Source of the DNA: Shinella sp. WSJ-2
Lineage (GTDB): Bacteria; Pseudomonadota; Alphaproteobacteria; Rhizobiales; Rhizobiaceae
Length of the DNA stretch: 64,000 bases
Assembly: GCF_003432075.1 (NCBI RefSeq)
Contig: NZ_QWBU01000003.1
Span: forward strand, 496,001 to 560,000
Direction of reading: 5' to 3'
Of the stretch, positions 55,797 to 64,000 are shown piece by piece. Position 1 is the first letter of the stretch. Each line of letters starts with the position of its first letter. Under the pieces are notes generated by a model. It had not been told where the DNA came from. It searched no databases and was given only the letters and a program-made list of their open reading frames with translations. Made by a program: the position numbers and the translations under genes.

Positions 55797-56486
55797 ATGA
55801 CCCGATTGCTCTATGCGCTCGCCGGCGCCGACAAGGACCGCCAGTTTTCACCCCATGTCTGGAAGACCGTGATGTCGCTCGCCCACAAGGGCCTCGACCA
55901 TGACACGGTGCCGGTGGGCTTCACCGAAATCCCGGGCATCGAGAATGGCGGCACGGCAACGGTACCGCTGCTGCGGGACGGCGACAGGCTGGTCGGCGAC
56001 AGTTTCGCCATCGCGCTCTATCTCGACGAGGCCTATCCCGACCGTCCCTCGTTGTTCGGCGGCGCGGGCGGCCAGGCGATGGCGCGGTTCATCGAGAACT
56101 GGTCGCAGTCCACCTTGCACATGGCGATCACCCGCATCGCCATTCTCGACATCCACAACCTGCTCGGTGAGGCCGATCGGGCCTATTTCCGCCGCAGTCG
56201 CGAGGAGCGTCTCGGCGCCTCGCTCGAGGATATCGCGGCGGCCGGCAAGGCTGAGGTCGAGGATTTCGCAAGGAAGCTGCAACCGTTGCGCAACATGCTG
56301 AAGGTGCAGCCCTTCATCGGTGGCGAAGGCCCGCTCTTCCCGGACTATATCGTCTTCGGCGCGCTGCAATGGCTGCGCACGACGGCCGGTACGAAAGTGC
56401 TCGAGGAAGACGATCCGGTGGCGCTGTGGTTTGCCCGCTGCCTCGACCTGCACGGTGGCGTCGGCCGGCGTGTGGCAGCGGCGTGA
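55797..56486 (+). CDS. Glutathione S-transferase family protein
   Basis: A 229-residue protein with a thioredoxin-like N-terminal domain and a helical C-terminal domain. The glutathione-site region TATVPLLRDGDRLVGDSFAI near residue 53 carries the cis-proline after Val and the Asp-Ser pair. The first strand lacks the common SPYS-type motif; a serine in RQFSPHVWK (near residue 18) could replace it. The substrate is unknown. The start at 55797 has GAACGAGGA before it. It precedes ndk by 105 bp. Confidence 0.87.
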   Translation: MTRLLYALAGADKDRQFSPHVWKTVMSLAHKGLDHDTVPVGFTEIPGIENGGTATVPLLRDGDRLVGDSFAIALYLDEAYPDRPSLFGGAGGQAMARFIENWSQSTLHMAITRIAILDIHNLLGEADRAYFRRSREERLGASLEDIAAAGKAEVEDFARKLQPLRNMLKVQPFIGGEGPLFPDYIVFGALQWLRTTAGTKVLEEDDPVALWFARCLDLHGGVGRRVAAA

Positions 56487-56591
56487 AAGTTTGATGTCGA
56501 TTGCGCCAAAAGCCGCGCCCCCCTTGTTTTGCGGGGCGTTGGCGGCTATTGAACCGCCACTTTCACCGGAAAACCAAAGGGAAACGGGAAA

Positions 56592-57014
56592 ATGGCGATT
56601 GAACGCACCTTTTCGATGATCAAGCCGGACGCGACGAAGCGCAACCTGACCGGCGCCATCACCAAGATGCTGGAAGATGCAGGCCTGCGCGTCGTTGCTT
56701 CCAAGCGCGTCTGGATGAGCAAGCGCGAAGCCGAAGGCTTCTACGCCGTTCACAAGGAACGCCCCTTCTTCGGCGAACTCGTTGAAGGCATGACCTCCGG
56801 CCCGACGATCGTTCAGGTTCTCGAAGGCGAGAACGCGATCCTCAAGAACCGCGAAATCATGGGCGCCACCAATCCGGCCAACGCCGACGAAGGCACGATC
56901 CGCAAGACGCACGCCCTGTCGATCGGCGAAAACTCGGTTCACGGCTCCGACGCCCCGGAAACCGCTGCCCAGGAAATCAAGTACTGGTTCTCCGACACCG
57001 AGATCGTCGGCTGA
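56592..57014 (+). CDS. ndk: Nucleoside diphosphate kinase
   Basis: A 140-residue enzyme that balances nucleoside triphosphate pools by phosphate transfer through a histidine. [19 protein letters not shown] opens the protein; the catalytic histidine is in [12 protein letters not shown] near residue 117. The short leader holds two GC-rich stems (56516-56540 and 56541-56560) that might act as a weak terminator for the upstream GST gene or as a leader structure. A strong terminator follows the stop. Confidence 0.98.
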   Translation: MAIERTFSMIKPDATKRNLTGAITKMLEDAGLRVVASKRVWMSKREAEGFYAVHKERPFFGELVEGMTSGPTIVQVLEGENAILKNREIMGATNPANADEGTIRKTHALSIGENSVHGSDAPETAAQEIKYWFSDTEIVG

Positions 57015-57057
57015 ATCAATCTGTCCGGCTGAGGCCGTACAGCTTTGATAGGATCGA

Positions 57058-57092
57058 GAAACCGGAGCCGTAAGGCTCCGGTTTCTTCATTT
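57058..57092. terminator. Bidirectional rho-independent terminator
   Basis: GAAACCGGAGCC / GGCTCCGGTTTC form a 12-bp perfect stem with a GTAA loop, followed by TTCATTTT on the plus strand. It lies between the convergent ndk and the secreted-protein gene at 57087, whose stop overlaps it. Confidence 0.9.
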
Positions 57093-58484
57093 TGCGGGGT
57101 CGAAACGGAAGATCGGCTGGCCTGACAGCATCAGCGCTTCGGCGGGGTGATGCGTGTAGCTGGCGCAGGTCCGGTCGAGACGTATCGCGAAATCCGTCGC
57201 CAGTACCATCTTCATTTCCGGTGGCTCGACCGTCAGAACGAAATCAGCGAGGCGGGCCGGATCACCGGCCGCAAAAAGCAGCTCCGCCAGGATAGGACCT
57301 TTGGTCTCGTCCTTCGCGAAAGCTGATAGAGGCGAGGATTTGAGCGCTCCGGCAAGCTCCGTCCACAGCGGCCATTTGGCTTGGAATTTAGCGCTGATAT
57401 CCTCTGGCATCGCGGGCAGATCAGCGGTCTTGCCAGTGAGATAGGGCGTGAGCGCATCGACTGCGATCAGCCGGTCGATTACATCGCGGACTGAAACGTC
57501 GCCGACGGCGCGCATATGGACGTCGATACTAGCGAGCGTGCTGTCGACCATGGTCGGGTCGGCCTCGTTTTCCCGCAGCACCCTGTAGGCCGTTAGCCAC
57601 GCCGTATTGATGAGACCAGCGGGTTTGACGCGCCCCGCGGCAATTTCGGCCATCAGGGCCTGTGCGGCCTTTTCCGCCGGCGGAATGCTACCCGTCTGGT
57701 TCACATAGGTCATCAGGAAATCGCGCTCTGGCTCCTGTGCCGCCGCAACGGTTACCGTGTGAAGGCTCTTCTGCTGGGCCTGCATCTCAGCATCCGGCAG
57801 GGGGATGCGCGGCAGGGCCGGTCTGCCGACGAGAGCCGGCGCCCAACTCCACATGCGTGTCAGGTCCGGGATCATGGACTGATCGGCAAAGCCGGCGACG
57901 AAGACGGGCCAGGCATTTGCATCGCGCTGGCTGGCGGCGAGGCCGGCCTGGATGAAAAACAGCTTGTGGCGGCCCGCTGATGCGGCGAGTTTGACCTTCT
58001 CCGTGTCCGGCCAGTCGACGACGGCGGGCACGATGCTGCCGAGGAGGGATGTCTGCCGAGCGGGCGGCAGGCTCGCAATCGCGGCAAACAGTTTCTCGCC
58101 ATCGCCGGCCTGCAGGATCGCCCTCAGGGTGGAGATCAGCCCGTTGAGCTGCACCGGATCGCTCAGCTTGAGCGCATCGTAACCGCCCCGTGTCGCATCG
58201 ATGGCGCCAGCGAGATCGATCGCCTCCCGCACACCGGAATCGCGCAGCCTGTGGGCAAGCTCGGCGGCGTCTTGCATGGATAGCTTGCCGTAGCGGATCT
58301 TCAGATAGGCGGCCTCCGCGCCGAAGCCGCGGGCCTTGAGCCGGGGCAGTTTGTCTCGGTCCGTCAGGACCGTATCAGAAAAGGCGAGGATGGCGTTCTG
58401 CGCGGAGCAGGCGGCCGGTTCTTCGGCTCGGGCCGCCACGGAAAGCATCGAGAGCCCAAGCGCCAAGGCAGGCAGAAATCGCAT
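57087..58484 (-). CDS. Large secreted protein of unknown function (CGNR operon)
   Basis: A 465-residue protein with a signal peptide (about 1-20, ending ARA before EEP). The mature part is rich in Ala, Leu and Asp and appears all-helical, possibly a repeat-type fold; no domain was recognised. One cysteine near the start (AACSAQN) and one near the end (RTCASYTHH) could form a bond joining both ends. It begins 59 bp after the lipoprotein gene and is probably the third gene of the operon starting with the CGNR protein. Periplasmic location is inferred from the signal peptide. Confidence 0.75.
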   Translation of the reverse strand: MRFLPALALGLSMLSVAARAEEPAACSAQNAILAFSDTVLTDRDKLPRLKARGFGAEAAYLKIRYGKLSMQDAAELAHRLRDSGVREAIDLAGAIDATRGGYDALKLSDPVQLNGLISTLRAILQAGDGEKLFAAIASLPPARQTSLLGSIVPAVVDWPDTEKVKLAASAGRHKLFFIQAGLAASQRDANAWPVFVAGFADQSMIPDLTRMWSWAPALVGRPALPRIPLPDAEMQAQQKSLHTVTVAAAQEPERDFLMTYVNQTGSIPPAEKAAQALMAEIAAGRVKPAGLINTAWLTAYRVLRENEADPTMVDSTLASIDVHMRAVGDVSVRDVIDRLIAVDALTPYLTGKTADLPAMPEDISAKFQAKWPLWTELAGALKSSPLSAFAKDETKGPILAELLFAAGDPARLADFVLTVEPPEMKMVLATDFAIRLDRTCASYTHHPAEALMLSGQPIFRFDPAK

Positions 58485-58543
58485 GCGAACATCCTCCCGA
58501 AGATCGTTTCAGGCGAAACGCATAAGAGGATGCGAATATTCGC

Positions 58544-59047
58544 TCAGGCGGCGCACTTCGCCGTTTCGAAATGCGTCGGCGTCTTGCCGTCTTTGAAAAC
58601 CTCGGGGTTCTTCTCGTAGGCCGGGCCGACGACAAGCGCCTTTTCGGGCAGGATGCTCTGGTCGATATTGGACGTCACCTGGGTTTCCAGTGCCTGCAAC
58701 GTGTCGCCATTGGGGCCGAGTACTGAAATCGCGACCTTGTAGGGTTGGTTCTTCTTCACGCAGGTCACATCAGGGCTTTCCAGCACCACGCGTGGCAGGT
58801 TGGGGAAGATCTTGCGCTCCATCGTCAGCGGCGCCCCGCCGGCCGGGTTCTCGAATTCAGCCTTCACGATGGAGCCCTCGGGCAGCGGCTCCGTCTGTTC
58901 CAGCGTTACCATGTAGGTCGCGTAGGCGAGGCGGTAGTTGAAGACGAACATCTTGCCGGTCAGCTTCAGCGGGTCGGGGCCGGTCTCGCGCTGGCAGGCG
59001 GCGAGCAGCAAGAGAAGCGGCAGGGCGATGAAAAAGGTTCTCTTCAT
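58544..59047 (-). CDS. Putative lipoprotein of unknown function (CGNR operon)
   Basis: A 167-residue protein with a lipoprotein signal: MKRTFFIALPLLLLLAAC, the lipid-modified cysteine being C18. The mature domain looks beta-rich (KMFVFNYRLAYATYMVTLE and onward) with two more cysteines (DVTCVKK and AKCAA). No family recognised. The ATG at 59047 overlaps the end of the CGNR gene by four bases, so the two are translationally coupled; this also rules out the longer upstream reading. Confidence 0.8.
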   Translation of the reverse strand: MKRTFFIALPLLLLLAACQRETGPDPLKLTGKMFVFNYRLAYATYMVTLEQTEPLPEGSIVKAEFENPAGGAPLTMERKIFPNLPRVVLESPDVTCVKKNQPYKVAISVLGPNGDTLQALETQVTSNIDQSILPEKALVVGPAYEKNPEVFKDGKTPTHFETAKCAA

Positions 59048-59598
59048 GGCTGGGCCTCCTTGCGATTGCGGCGATAGTGGCGGCTGGCCTTCACGCGGTT
59101 GCCACAAACGGCCATGTCGCACCATGCGCGTGAGCGGTTGCGGCTGCGGTCGAGAAACAGCCAGTTGCAATTCGGGCAGATTTTCAGCCGCTCCGGCTCC
59201 GGCCGTGACAGCAGCATCAGCGCGGACCGGGCAGTGGCGGTGTCGAGGGCCTGCGGCCGCTCGCCCGATATTCTGAATGTTGCCGAGATGGAATCGAGCA
59301 GATCGGCCAGCAGCGCCGGCTTGCCGGTGCCAAGCACCTCGGCGCGAAAATGCCGGTCGATTGCTTCACGCAGCCGCACCAGCCCGGCGCGGGCCTGTTT
59401 CTCTACCGGATCCAGCGCACCGAAAATGGTTCGTTCCCCGCAATGCCGGTTCGCACCGGCGGGAAAGGCGTCCATCGTGGCGGCATCGGCAAAGCGGTCG
59501 ATGCGGCGGGCGGGGTCGCCGCGCAGCACGACGGAGTTCGCGACATCGAGCGCGAGCACGCCACCCGAAAAACGATGCGGGGTCCAGGAAAAGGTCAT
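59044..59598 (-). CDS. CGNR zinc-finger protein (putative transcriptional regulator)
   Basis: A 184-residue protein of the ABATE/CGNR family. The N-terminal ABATE-like domain contains GGVLALDVANSV. The C-terminal zinc finger has the cysteines CPNC and WCDMAVCGNR (residues about 148-175), ending in a basic tail (VKASRHYRRNRKE). The finger is predicted to bind DNA; the ABATE part is thought to bind a small ligand. The start at 59598 is preferred to 22 codons upstream because a 28-bp palindrome lies between. It heads a minus-strand operon with two envelope proteins and is divergent from an orphan permease. Confidence 0.88.
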   Translation of the reverse strand: MTFSWTPHRFSGGVLALDVANSVVLRGDPARRIDRFADAATMDAFPAGANRHCGERTIFGALDPVEKQARAGLVRLREAIDRHFRAEVLGTGKPALLADLLDSISATFRISGERPQALDTATARSALMLLSRPEPERLKICPNCNWLFLDRSRNRSRAWCDMAVCGNRVKASRHYRRNRKEAQP

Positions 59599-59607
59599 GG
59601 CACATTC

Positions 59608-59635
59608 TAACTGGTAAAATGAATTTTGCCAGTTA
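59608..59635. promoter_or_regulatory. 28-bp near-perfect palindrome between the CGNR operon and the permease gene
   Basis: TAACTGG-T-AAAAT-GA-ATTTT-G-CCAGTTA: arms of 13 bases with one mismatch, starting 9 bp before the CGNR ATG and ending 27 bp before the permease ATG. It is AT-rich in an otherwise GC-rich region and sits where it could control both directions. The CGNR protein is the obvious candidate to bind it. Confidence 0.7.
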
Positions 59636-59662
59636 TATTTGGGCGGTAAACCTGGAGCCGCC

Positions 59663-60559
59663 ATGGCCTATTTCCTCCAGCAGATTGCCAATGCCGTGCC
59701 CGTCGCCGCGCTCTATGCGACGCTCGCATTCGGCTATTCCATCGCCTTCGCGGTGACGCGCCGGGCGGATATCGGCTATGGAGCGCTCTTTGCCTTTTCG
59801 GCGCAGATGTTCGTGCTGTTTTCCGGTTATGGCTGGAGCCATCTCTGGCTTGTGCTGCCCGCAGCGCTGGGCTTCGGGGCGGTCATGGCGCTGCTCTACG
59901 GCGTCGGCGCGGGACTGGTGATGGGGCGCCATGTCATGCGCCCGCTCGCCTTCTCCTCCGACAATACGGTGGTGGTCGCCGCCCTCGGCGTCGTCCTCGT
60001 GCTGATGGAAACGGCGCGGCTGGCCTCCGATACGCGCAGCCTCTGGCTGCCGCCCTTCCTCAATGCGCGCATCGTCTTCTGGGACGACCCGGCCTTTCCC
60101 GTCGTGCTGACGGTCATCCAGCTTGCCAACACCGCCGCCATGCTCGCCATTGTCGCCGTTGGCTATTGGCTTCTCTCGCGCTCTGCCTGGGGGCGGCGAT
60201 GGCGGGCGGTGTCGGAGGACCGGCAGGCGGCGGAACTCTGCGGCGTCGACGCCGCGGGCGTCTATCTCTCGGCCTATGCCGTGGCCGCGCTCATCGCCAG
60301 CCTCACCGGCATCCTTGCCGTCTCCTATTACGGCAACATGGATTTCGGCGCGGGGCTGGTCTTCGGCGTGAAGGTGCTGTTCATCGCCGCTATCGGCGGG
60401 GCGGGGGCGCCGCTTCTTTCCGCTCTCGGCGGCGCAGCCATGGGCCTCGCCGAGACGCTCTGGAGTGCCTATGGCGATTTCCTGTGGCGGGATTTCGTGA
60501 TCTTTTCCGCGCTGGTGCTGCTTCTGGTGATTTTCCGCCGCAAGAAACCGGTGCCCTAG
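59663..60559 (+). CDS. LivH-like branched-chain amino acid ABC transporter permease (orphan)
   Basis: A 298-residue membrane protein with about eight helices of the LivH/BPD_transp_2 family. WRAVSEDRQAAELCGVDAAG near residue 190 is the cytoplasmic coupling region that contacts the ATPase. In usual systems LivH works with LivM, two ATPases and a binding protein; none of these is in the window. GGAG precedes the ATG at 59663. Its stop overlaps that of moaE by four bases on the opposite strand. It may be a remnant, may borrow partners, or may serve the divergent CGNR operon. Confidence 0.87.
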   Translation: MAYFLQQIANAVPVAALYATLAFGYSIAFAVTRRADIGYGALFAFSAQMFVLFSGYGWSHLWLVLPAALGFGAVMALLYGVGAGLVMGRHVMRPLAFSSDNTVVVAALGVVLVLMETARLASDTRSLWLPPFLNARIVFWDDPAFPVVLTVIQLANTAAMLAIVAVGYWLLSRSAWGRRWRAVSEDRQAAELCGVDAAGVYLSAYAVAALIASLTGILAVSYYGNMDFGAGLVFGVKVLFIAAIGGAGAPLLSALGGAAMGLAETLWSAYGDFLWRDFVIFSALVLLLVIFRRKKPVP

Positions 60560-61029
60560 GCCCACTTCTCCCGCGCCCGGTCGTCGCTTTCCTTGGCATC
60601 GACCCAACCACCGTCACGGCCGTCGGCGAAGTGCTCCTTCTTCCAGAAGGGCGCAGAGGTCTTCAGGTAATCCATAACGAAGGAGGCGCCGTCGAAGGCG
60701 GCGTGGCGGTGGGGCGCGGCGGCGACCACGAGCACGATATTGGCGCCCGGCGCGATCTTTCCGACGCGGTGGATGGCGGTGACGCCGAGCAATGAGAAGC
60801 GCTCGATGGCGATCCGGCAGATGCGGCCGATCTCGGCCTCCGCCATGCCGGGATAGTGTTCCAACTCCAGGGCGGAAAGCTCGCCGCCTTCATCGCGGCA
60901 GAGGCCGACGAAGCTGACAACGGCGCCGGCGTCCGCCCGGCCCTCGGTGAGACGGGCAGCCTCGGCCGCGGCGTCGAAATCATCCGCCTGGACGCGCACG
61001 GTCACCGGAGCCGAGACGCCGCCGGCCAC
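60556..61029 (-). CDS. moaE: Molybdopterin synthase catalytic subunit
   Basis: A 157-residue subunit that, with thiocarboxylated MoaD, adds two sulfurs to precursor Z to form molybdopterin. GAVVSFVGLCRDE near residue 35, RVGKIAPGANIVLVV and the catalytic-lysine region APFWKKEHF near residue 128 are present. The start is GTG at 61029, 3 bp after the moaD stop. The moaD-moaE pair after pgsA is usual for rhizobia. Confidence 0.95.
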   Translation of the reverse strand: MAGGVSAPVTVRVQADDFDAAAEAARLTEGRADAGAVVSFVGLCRDEGGELSALELEHYPGMAEAEIGRICRIAIERFSLLGVTAIHRVGKIAPGANIVLVVAAAPHRHAAFDGASFVMDYLKTSAPFWKKEHFADGRDGGWVDAKESDDRAREKWA

Positions 61030-61032
61030 GGT

Positions 61033-61287
61033 TCAGCCCCCCGTCATCGGCGGGAAGAGGGCGATCTCGCGGGCACCGGTGATCTGTTCGTCATGCTCGA
61101 CATGCTCCTGGTTGATCGCGATGCGGATCACCTTCTCATGCTCGAGTGCATGGGCATATTCATCGCCGAGCGACTTCAGGTGGCGCAGCAGGTCGGTGCC
61201 GGTTTTGACATCGGCGGGAAGATCGATGTCCTCTTCGCCCTTGCCGATCCGTTCGCGCACCCAGGCGAAATAGACGAGCTTCGTCAT
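61033..61287 (-). CDS. moaD: Molybdopterin synthase sulfur carrier subunit
   Basis: An 84-residue ubiquitin-fold protein. It ends in the required Gly-Gly (PPMTGG) that is converted to a thiocarboxylate. It begins MTKLVYFAWVRERIGK, typical of MoaD, and follows pgsA with one base between. It acts directly with the MoaE protein encoded next. Confidence 0.96.
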   Translation of the reverse strand: MTKLVYFAWVRERIGKGEEDIDLPADVKTGTDLLRHLKSLGDEYAHALEHEKVIRIAINQEHVEHDEQITGAREIALFPPMTGG

Positions 61288-61288
61288 C

Positions 61289-61873
61289 TCACTCGTCCAC
61301 GATGTGCTTCAAGCCAGCGCGGAAATAGTCGTAGCCGGTATACATGGTGATGAGGGCGGCGGCCCAGAGCAGGGTGATGCCGATCTCGGTCGTGTAGGGC
61401 AGCACCTTCTCGCCGGCCGGGCCGGCCAGCAGGAAGCCGATGGCGAACATCTGGATCGTCGTCTTCCACTTGGCGATGCGCGTCACGGGCACGCTGACCT
61501 TGAGGTCGGCGAGATATTCGCGCAGGCCCGAGACGAGGATTTCGCGGCAGAGAATGATGATGGCCGCCCAGATCGTCCAGCCGGCAATGGTACCGTCGGC
61601 GGCCATCAGCAGCAGCACGGAGGCGACCAGCAGCTTGTCGGCGATCGGGTCGAGCATACGGCCGATATTCGACGTCTGGTTCCAGATACGGGCGAGATAG
61701 CCGTCGAGATAATCGGTGATCGAGGCGGCGGCAAACAGCCAGAAGGCCGTCCAGCGCGCGAAGTCAGACGATTCAAGCCGCCCTTCCACGAAAAAGCAGA
61801 GCACGATCAGCGGAACGGCCACGATGCGGGCGTAGGTGAGCAGGTTCGGGATATTGTATGCGCGGGAAGCCAT
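61289..61873 (-). CDS. pgsA: CDP-diacylglycerol--glycerol-3-phosphate 3-phosphatidyltransferase
   Basis: A 194-residue inner-membrane enzyme that makes phosphatidylglycerol phosphate, the first step to phosphatidylglycerol and cardiolipin. The CDP-alcohol phosphotransferase motif is complete: DYLDGYLARIWNQTS and GRMLDPIADK (about residues 54-80). Four or five membrane helices. The order uvrC-pgsA-moaD-moaE is conserved in rhizobia. Confidence 0.96.
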   Translation of the reverse strand: MASRAYNIPNLLTYARIVAVPLIVLCFFVEGRLESSDFARWTAFWLFAAASITDYLDGYLARIWNQTSNIGRMLDPIADKLLVASVLLLMAADGTIAGWTIWAAIIILCREILVSGLREYLADLKVSVPVTRIAKWKTTIQMFAIGFLLAGPAGEKVLPYTTEIGITLLWAAALITMYTGYDYFRAGLKHIVDE

Positions 61874-61976
61874 GGAATCTTAAATCTCGATCATTTGCGG
61901 CTAGATGAGGTCTTTCTGACAGCGCCGTCAACCTTTGTTTCCGGCAATTCTTGGCGATTTTACGGTGCCCGCCGCG

Positions 61977-64000
61977 CTATCCCGCCGCATCGTCATGAAA
62001 ATGGTTGTAAACGATGCGCGCGACGCTCTCGGAAATGCCCGCGACGGCCATGAGGTCGACCATGGCGGCGCGCGAGACGGCCTTGGCGGTGCCGAAGTGC
62101 TGGAGCAGGGCGCGCTTGCGTGTCGGGCCGATGCCACCGATCTCGTCGAGCGGGTTCTTGACCATCTCCTTCTTGCGGCGTGCACGGTGCGAGCCGATCG
62201 CGAAGCGGTGCGCTTCGTCGCGCAGGCGCTGCACGAAATAGAGCACGGGGTCGCGCGGCGGCAGCGAGAAGTCGGGAATGCCGCGCATGAAGAAGCGCTC
62301 GCGGCCGGCCTCGCGGTCGGCGCCCTTGGCGACGCCGATGGCGACGACCTGGTCGGTGATGCCAAGCTCCTCAAGGATGGCCCTGACCGCCGTCATCTGG
62401 CCCTGGCCGCCGTCGATAAGGATGACGTCGGGCCAGGCCGGGAAGGGCTGGTCGGCGGCGTCGGTGCACTGGTCGGCCGTACGGTCCGGCAGGCCCTCTT
62501 CCTTCATCAGGCGGGAGAAGCGCCGGGTCATCACTTCCTTCATCATGCCGAAGTCGTCGCCGGGCGTGATGCCCGTCGATTTGATGTTGAACTTGCGGTA
62601 CTGGCTCTTCACGAAACCTTCCGGCCCCGCCACCACCATTCCGCCCACGGCATTGGTGCCCATGATGTGCGAGTTGTCGTAGATCTCGATGCGGCGCGGC
62701 ACGGTTGGCAGCTTGAAGGTCGCGGCAAAGCCCTCCAGCAGGCGCGATTGCGAGGCCGTCTCGGCTAGCTTGCGGCCATGTGCCTCGCGGGCATTGGCCA
62801 CCACGTGGTCAACGAGGTCCTTCTTCTCGCCGCGCTGTGGCACGGAAATCGTCACCTTGTAGTTCGAGCGCTCGGAGAGCGCCTCCGCCAGAAGGTCGAT
62901 CTCCTCCACCGTCTCCGATAGCAGAATCTGCCGCGGGCAGGGCTTGTCGTCGTAGAACTGGGCGAGGAAGGCGTTGAGCACCTCCGCGCCCGAAAGCTGC
63001 GGATCGGCCTTTGGGAAATAAGCCCGGTTGCCCCAGTTCTGCCCGGTGCGGAAGAAGAACACCTGGATGCAGGAAATGCCGCCCTCGTGGTGGATGGCGA
63101 AGACGTCGGCTTCTTCCACACCGGCCGGGTTGATGCCCTGATGGCTCTGGACATGGCTGAGCGCCGCCAATCGATCACGATAGACGGCAGCGCGCTCAAA
63201 ATCGAGGTCTTCGGCCGCGGCATTCATCGCCTCGGCCATATGAGCCTTCACCTTCTGGCTTTTTCCCGAAAGAAAATCCTTCGCCTCCTGCACAAGTTCG
63301 GCATAGTCGGCGTCACGGATCTCGTGGGTGCAGGGGCCGGAACAGCGCTTGATCTGGTAGAGCAGGCAGGGGCGCGTGCGGGTCTCGAAAACGCTGTCGG
63401 TGCAGGTGCGCAGGAGGAAGGCGCGCTGTAGCGAGTTGATGGTGCGGCCGACGGCGCCGGCCGAGGCGAAGGGGCCGAAATAATCGCCCTTGCGGCTGCG
63501 CGCGCCGCGATGCTTGAAGATCGCCGGTGCGCGGGTGTCGCCGGTCAGCAGGATATAGGGAAATGACTTGTCGTCGCGCAGAAGCACGTTGAAGCGCGGG
63601 CGCAGGCGCTTGATCAGGTTGGCTTCTAGCAGCAGCGCCTCGGTTTCCGTGCGCGTCGTCACGAATTCCATGTTCGCCGTCTGGCGCACCATCTGGGTCA
63701 GACGGTTGGAATGCACGCGGCCTTGGGCGTAGTTCGATACGCGCTTCTTGAGGCTGCGCGCCTTGCCGACATAGAGCACGTCCCCATCGGCATTGAACAT
63801 GCGGTAGACGCCGGGACTGTTGGGCAGCCGGTTGACAAAATGCTGGATCAGATCGGCACCGGTGACGCCTTCCGGCACGTCGCCGCCCTCGTTCCAGTCG
63901 ATGCCGGGTGTCGCCACGGCGGACGCGGCGCTGCCCGTCGCCGGGCTTTCCTGCACCTCGTCGTCTTCGTCCGTCTCGTTTTCGTCGTAGAGGATGCCGC
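61977..64000 (-). CDS. uvrC: Excinuclease ABC subunit C (partial, 5' end outside window)
   Basis: At least 674 codons; the frame is still open at the right edge (reading [17 protein letters not shown]), so the start lies outside. UvrC makes both cuts around a DNA lesion with UvrAB. It has a GIY-YIG domain (NSPGVYRMF then [10 protein letters not shown]), a cysteine-containing region ([13 protein letters not shown]), a UVR motif, and an RNase H-like nuclease domain ([11 protein letters not shown]). A C-terminal helix-hairpin-helix pair is at the end ([17 protein letters not shown]). The acidic N-terminal extension is longer than in E. coli, as is common in rhizobia. Confidence 0.96.
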   Translation of the reverse strand, partial: GILYDENETDEDDEVQESPATGSAASAVATPGIDWNEGGDVPEGVTGADLIQHFVNRLPNSPGVYRMFNADGDVLYVGKARSLKKRVSNYAQGRVHSNRLTQMVRQTANMEFVTTRTETEALLLEANLIKRLRPRFNVLLRDDKSFPYILLTGDTRAPAIFKHRGARSRKGDYFGPFASAGAVGRTINSLQRAFLLRTCTDSVFETRTRPCLLYQIKRCSGPCTHEIRDADYAELVQEAKDFLSGKSQKVKAHMAEAMNAAAEDLDFERAAVYRDRLAALSHVQSHQGINPAGVEEADVFAIHHEGGISCIQVFFFRTGQNWGNRAYFPKADPQLSGAEVLNAFLAQFYDDKPCPRQILLSETVEEIDLLAEALSERSNYKVTISVPQRGEKKDLVDHVVANAREAHGRKLAETASQSRLLEGFAATFKLPTVPRRIEIYDNSHIMGTNAVGGMVVAGPEGFVKSQYRKFNIKSTGITPGDDFGMMKEVMTRRFSRLMKEEGLPDRTADQCTDAADQPFPAWPDVILIDGGQGQMTAVRAILEELGITDQVVAIGVAKGADREAGRERFFMRGIPDFSLPPRDPVLYFVQRLRDEAHRFAIGSHRARRKKEMVKNPLDEIGGIGPTRKRALLQHFGTAKAVSRAAMVDLMAVAGISESVARIVYNHFHDDAAG

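Noticed and set aside
56516-56560. Riboswitch before ndk
   Set aside because: Only two short GC-rich stems are visible and ndk is not a usual riboswitch target; a weak terminator of the upstream gene is simpler.

Overview
The window is an ordinary stretch of chromosome from an alphaproteobacterium of the order Hyphomicrobiales (Rhizobiales), most likely the Rhizobiaceae (Rhizobium/Agrobacterium/Shinella-like). The base composition is GC-rich. Three gene strings support the placement: rpsF-rpsR-DUF2232-rplI with dnaB-alr-radA-cvpA-purF; fabD-fabG-acpP-fabF-mltG-yicC-gmk; and lptF-lptG-lptD-surA-pdxA-rsmA next to pepA-holC. No rRNA, tRNA, CRISPR array, insertion sequence or prophage was seen. 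The species cannot be fixed from sequence alone.

Layout: 1-444 is the cut-off start of a chemoreceptor-like gene. 641-8718 holds a LOG-family hydrolase, a large LysM envelope protein, an Atm1-type ABC exporter, a VOC protein, and the psd-pssA pair that makes phosphatidylethanolamine. 8808-12017 is a MarR-controlled EmrB/EmrA-type efflux operon. 12231-24716, almost all on the minus strand, is the housekeeping block from ribosomal proteins S6/S18/L9 through cyclopropane synthase, DnaB, alanine racemase and RadA to CvpA/PurF and an SDR. 25066-33415 carries a small membrane protein, an aldo/keto reductase, the fatty-acid synthesis cluster, MltG, YicC and guanylate kinase. 33441-41067 is a minus-strand envelope operon: LPS transport (LptF, LptG, LptD), a SurA-like chaperone, PdxA and the ribosome methyltransferase RsmA. 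41340-43287 is pepA-holC.

From 43329 the content is more accessory. It includes a MarR/MFS pair with the same 12-bp palindrome before each gene, an aldose 1-dehydrogenase-like enzyme, and a TRAP transporter whose permeases and TakP-like binding protein are split by a VOC-GNAT pair and lie on opposite strands. It continues with an ABC-F ATPase, an AT-richer orphan gene, a degenerate GGDEF protein, DinB and GST proteins, and ndk. A three-gene envelope operon headed by a CGNR zinc-finger protein follows, divergent from an orphan LivH-like permease across a near-perfect palindrome. moaD/moaE, pgsA and a cut-off uvrC end the window.

No clearly new defence or biosynthetic system is visible. The least explained features are the CGNR operon with its palindrome and orphan permease (57087-60559), the duplicated helical repeat in the LysM protein, several unassigned palindromes in promoter regions (14534, 18126, 30430, 50918), and 31-bp inverted repeats placed at two convergent gene junctions.
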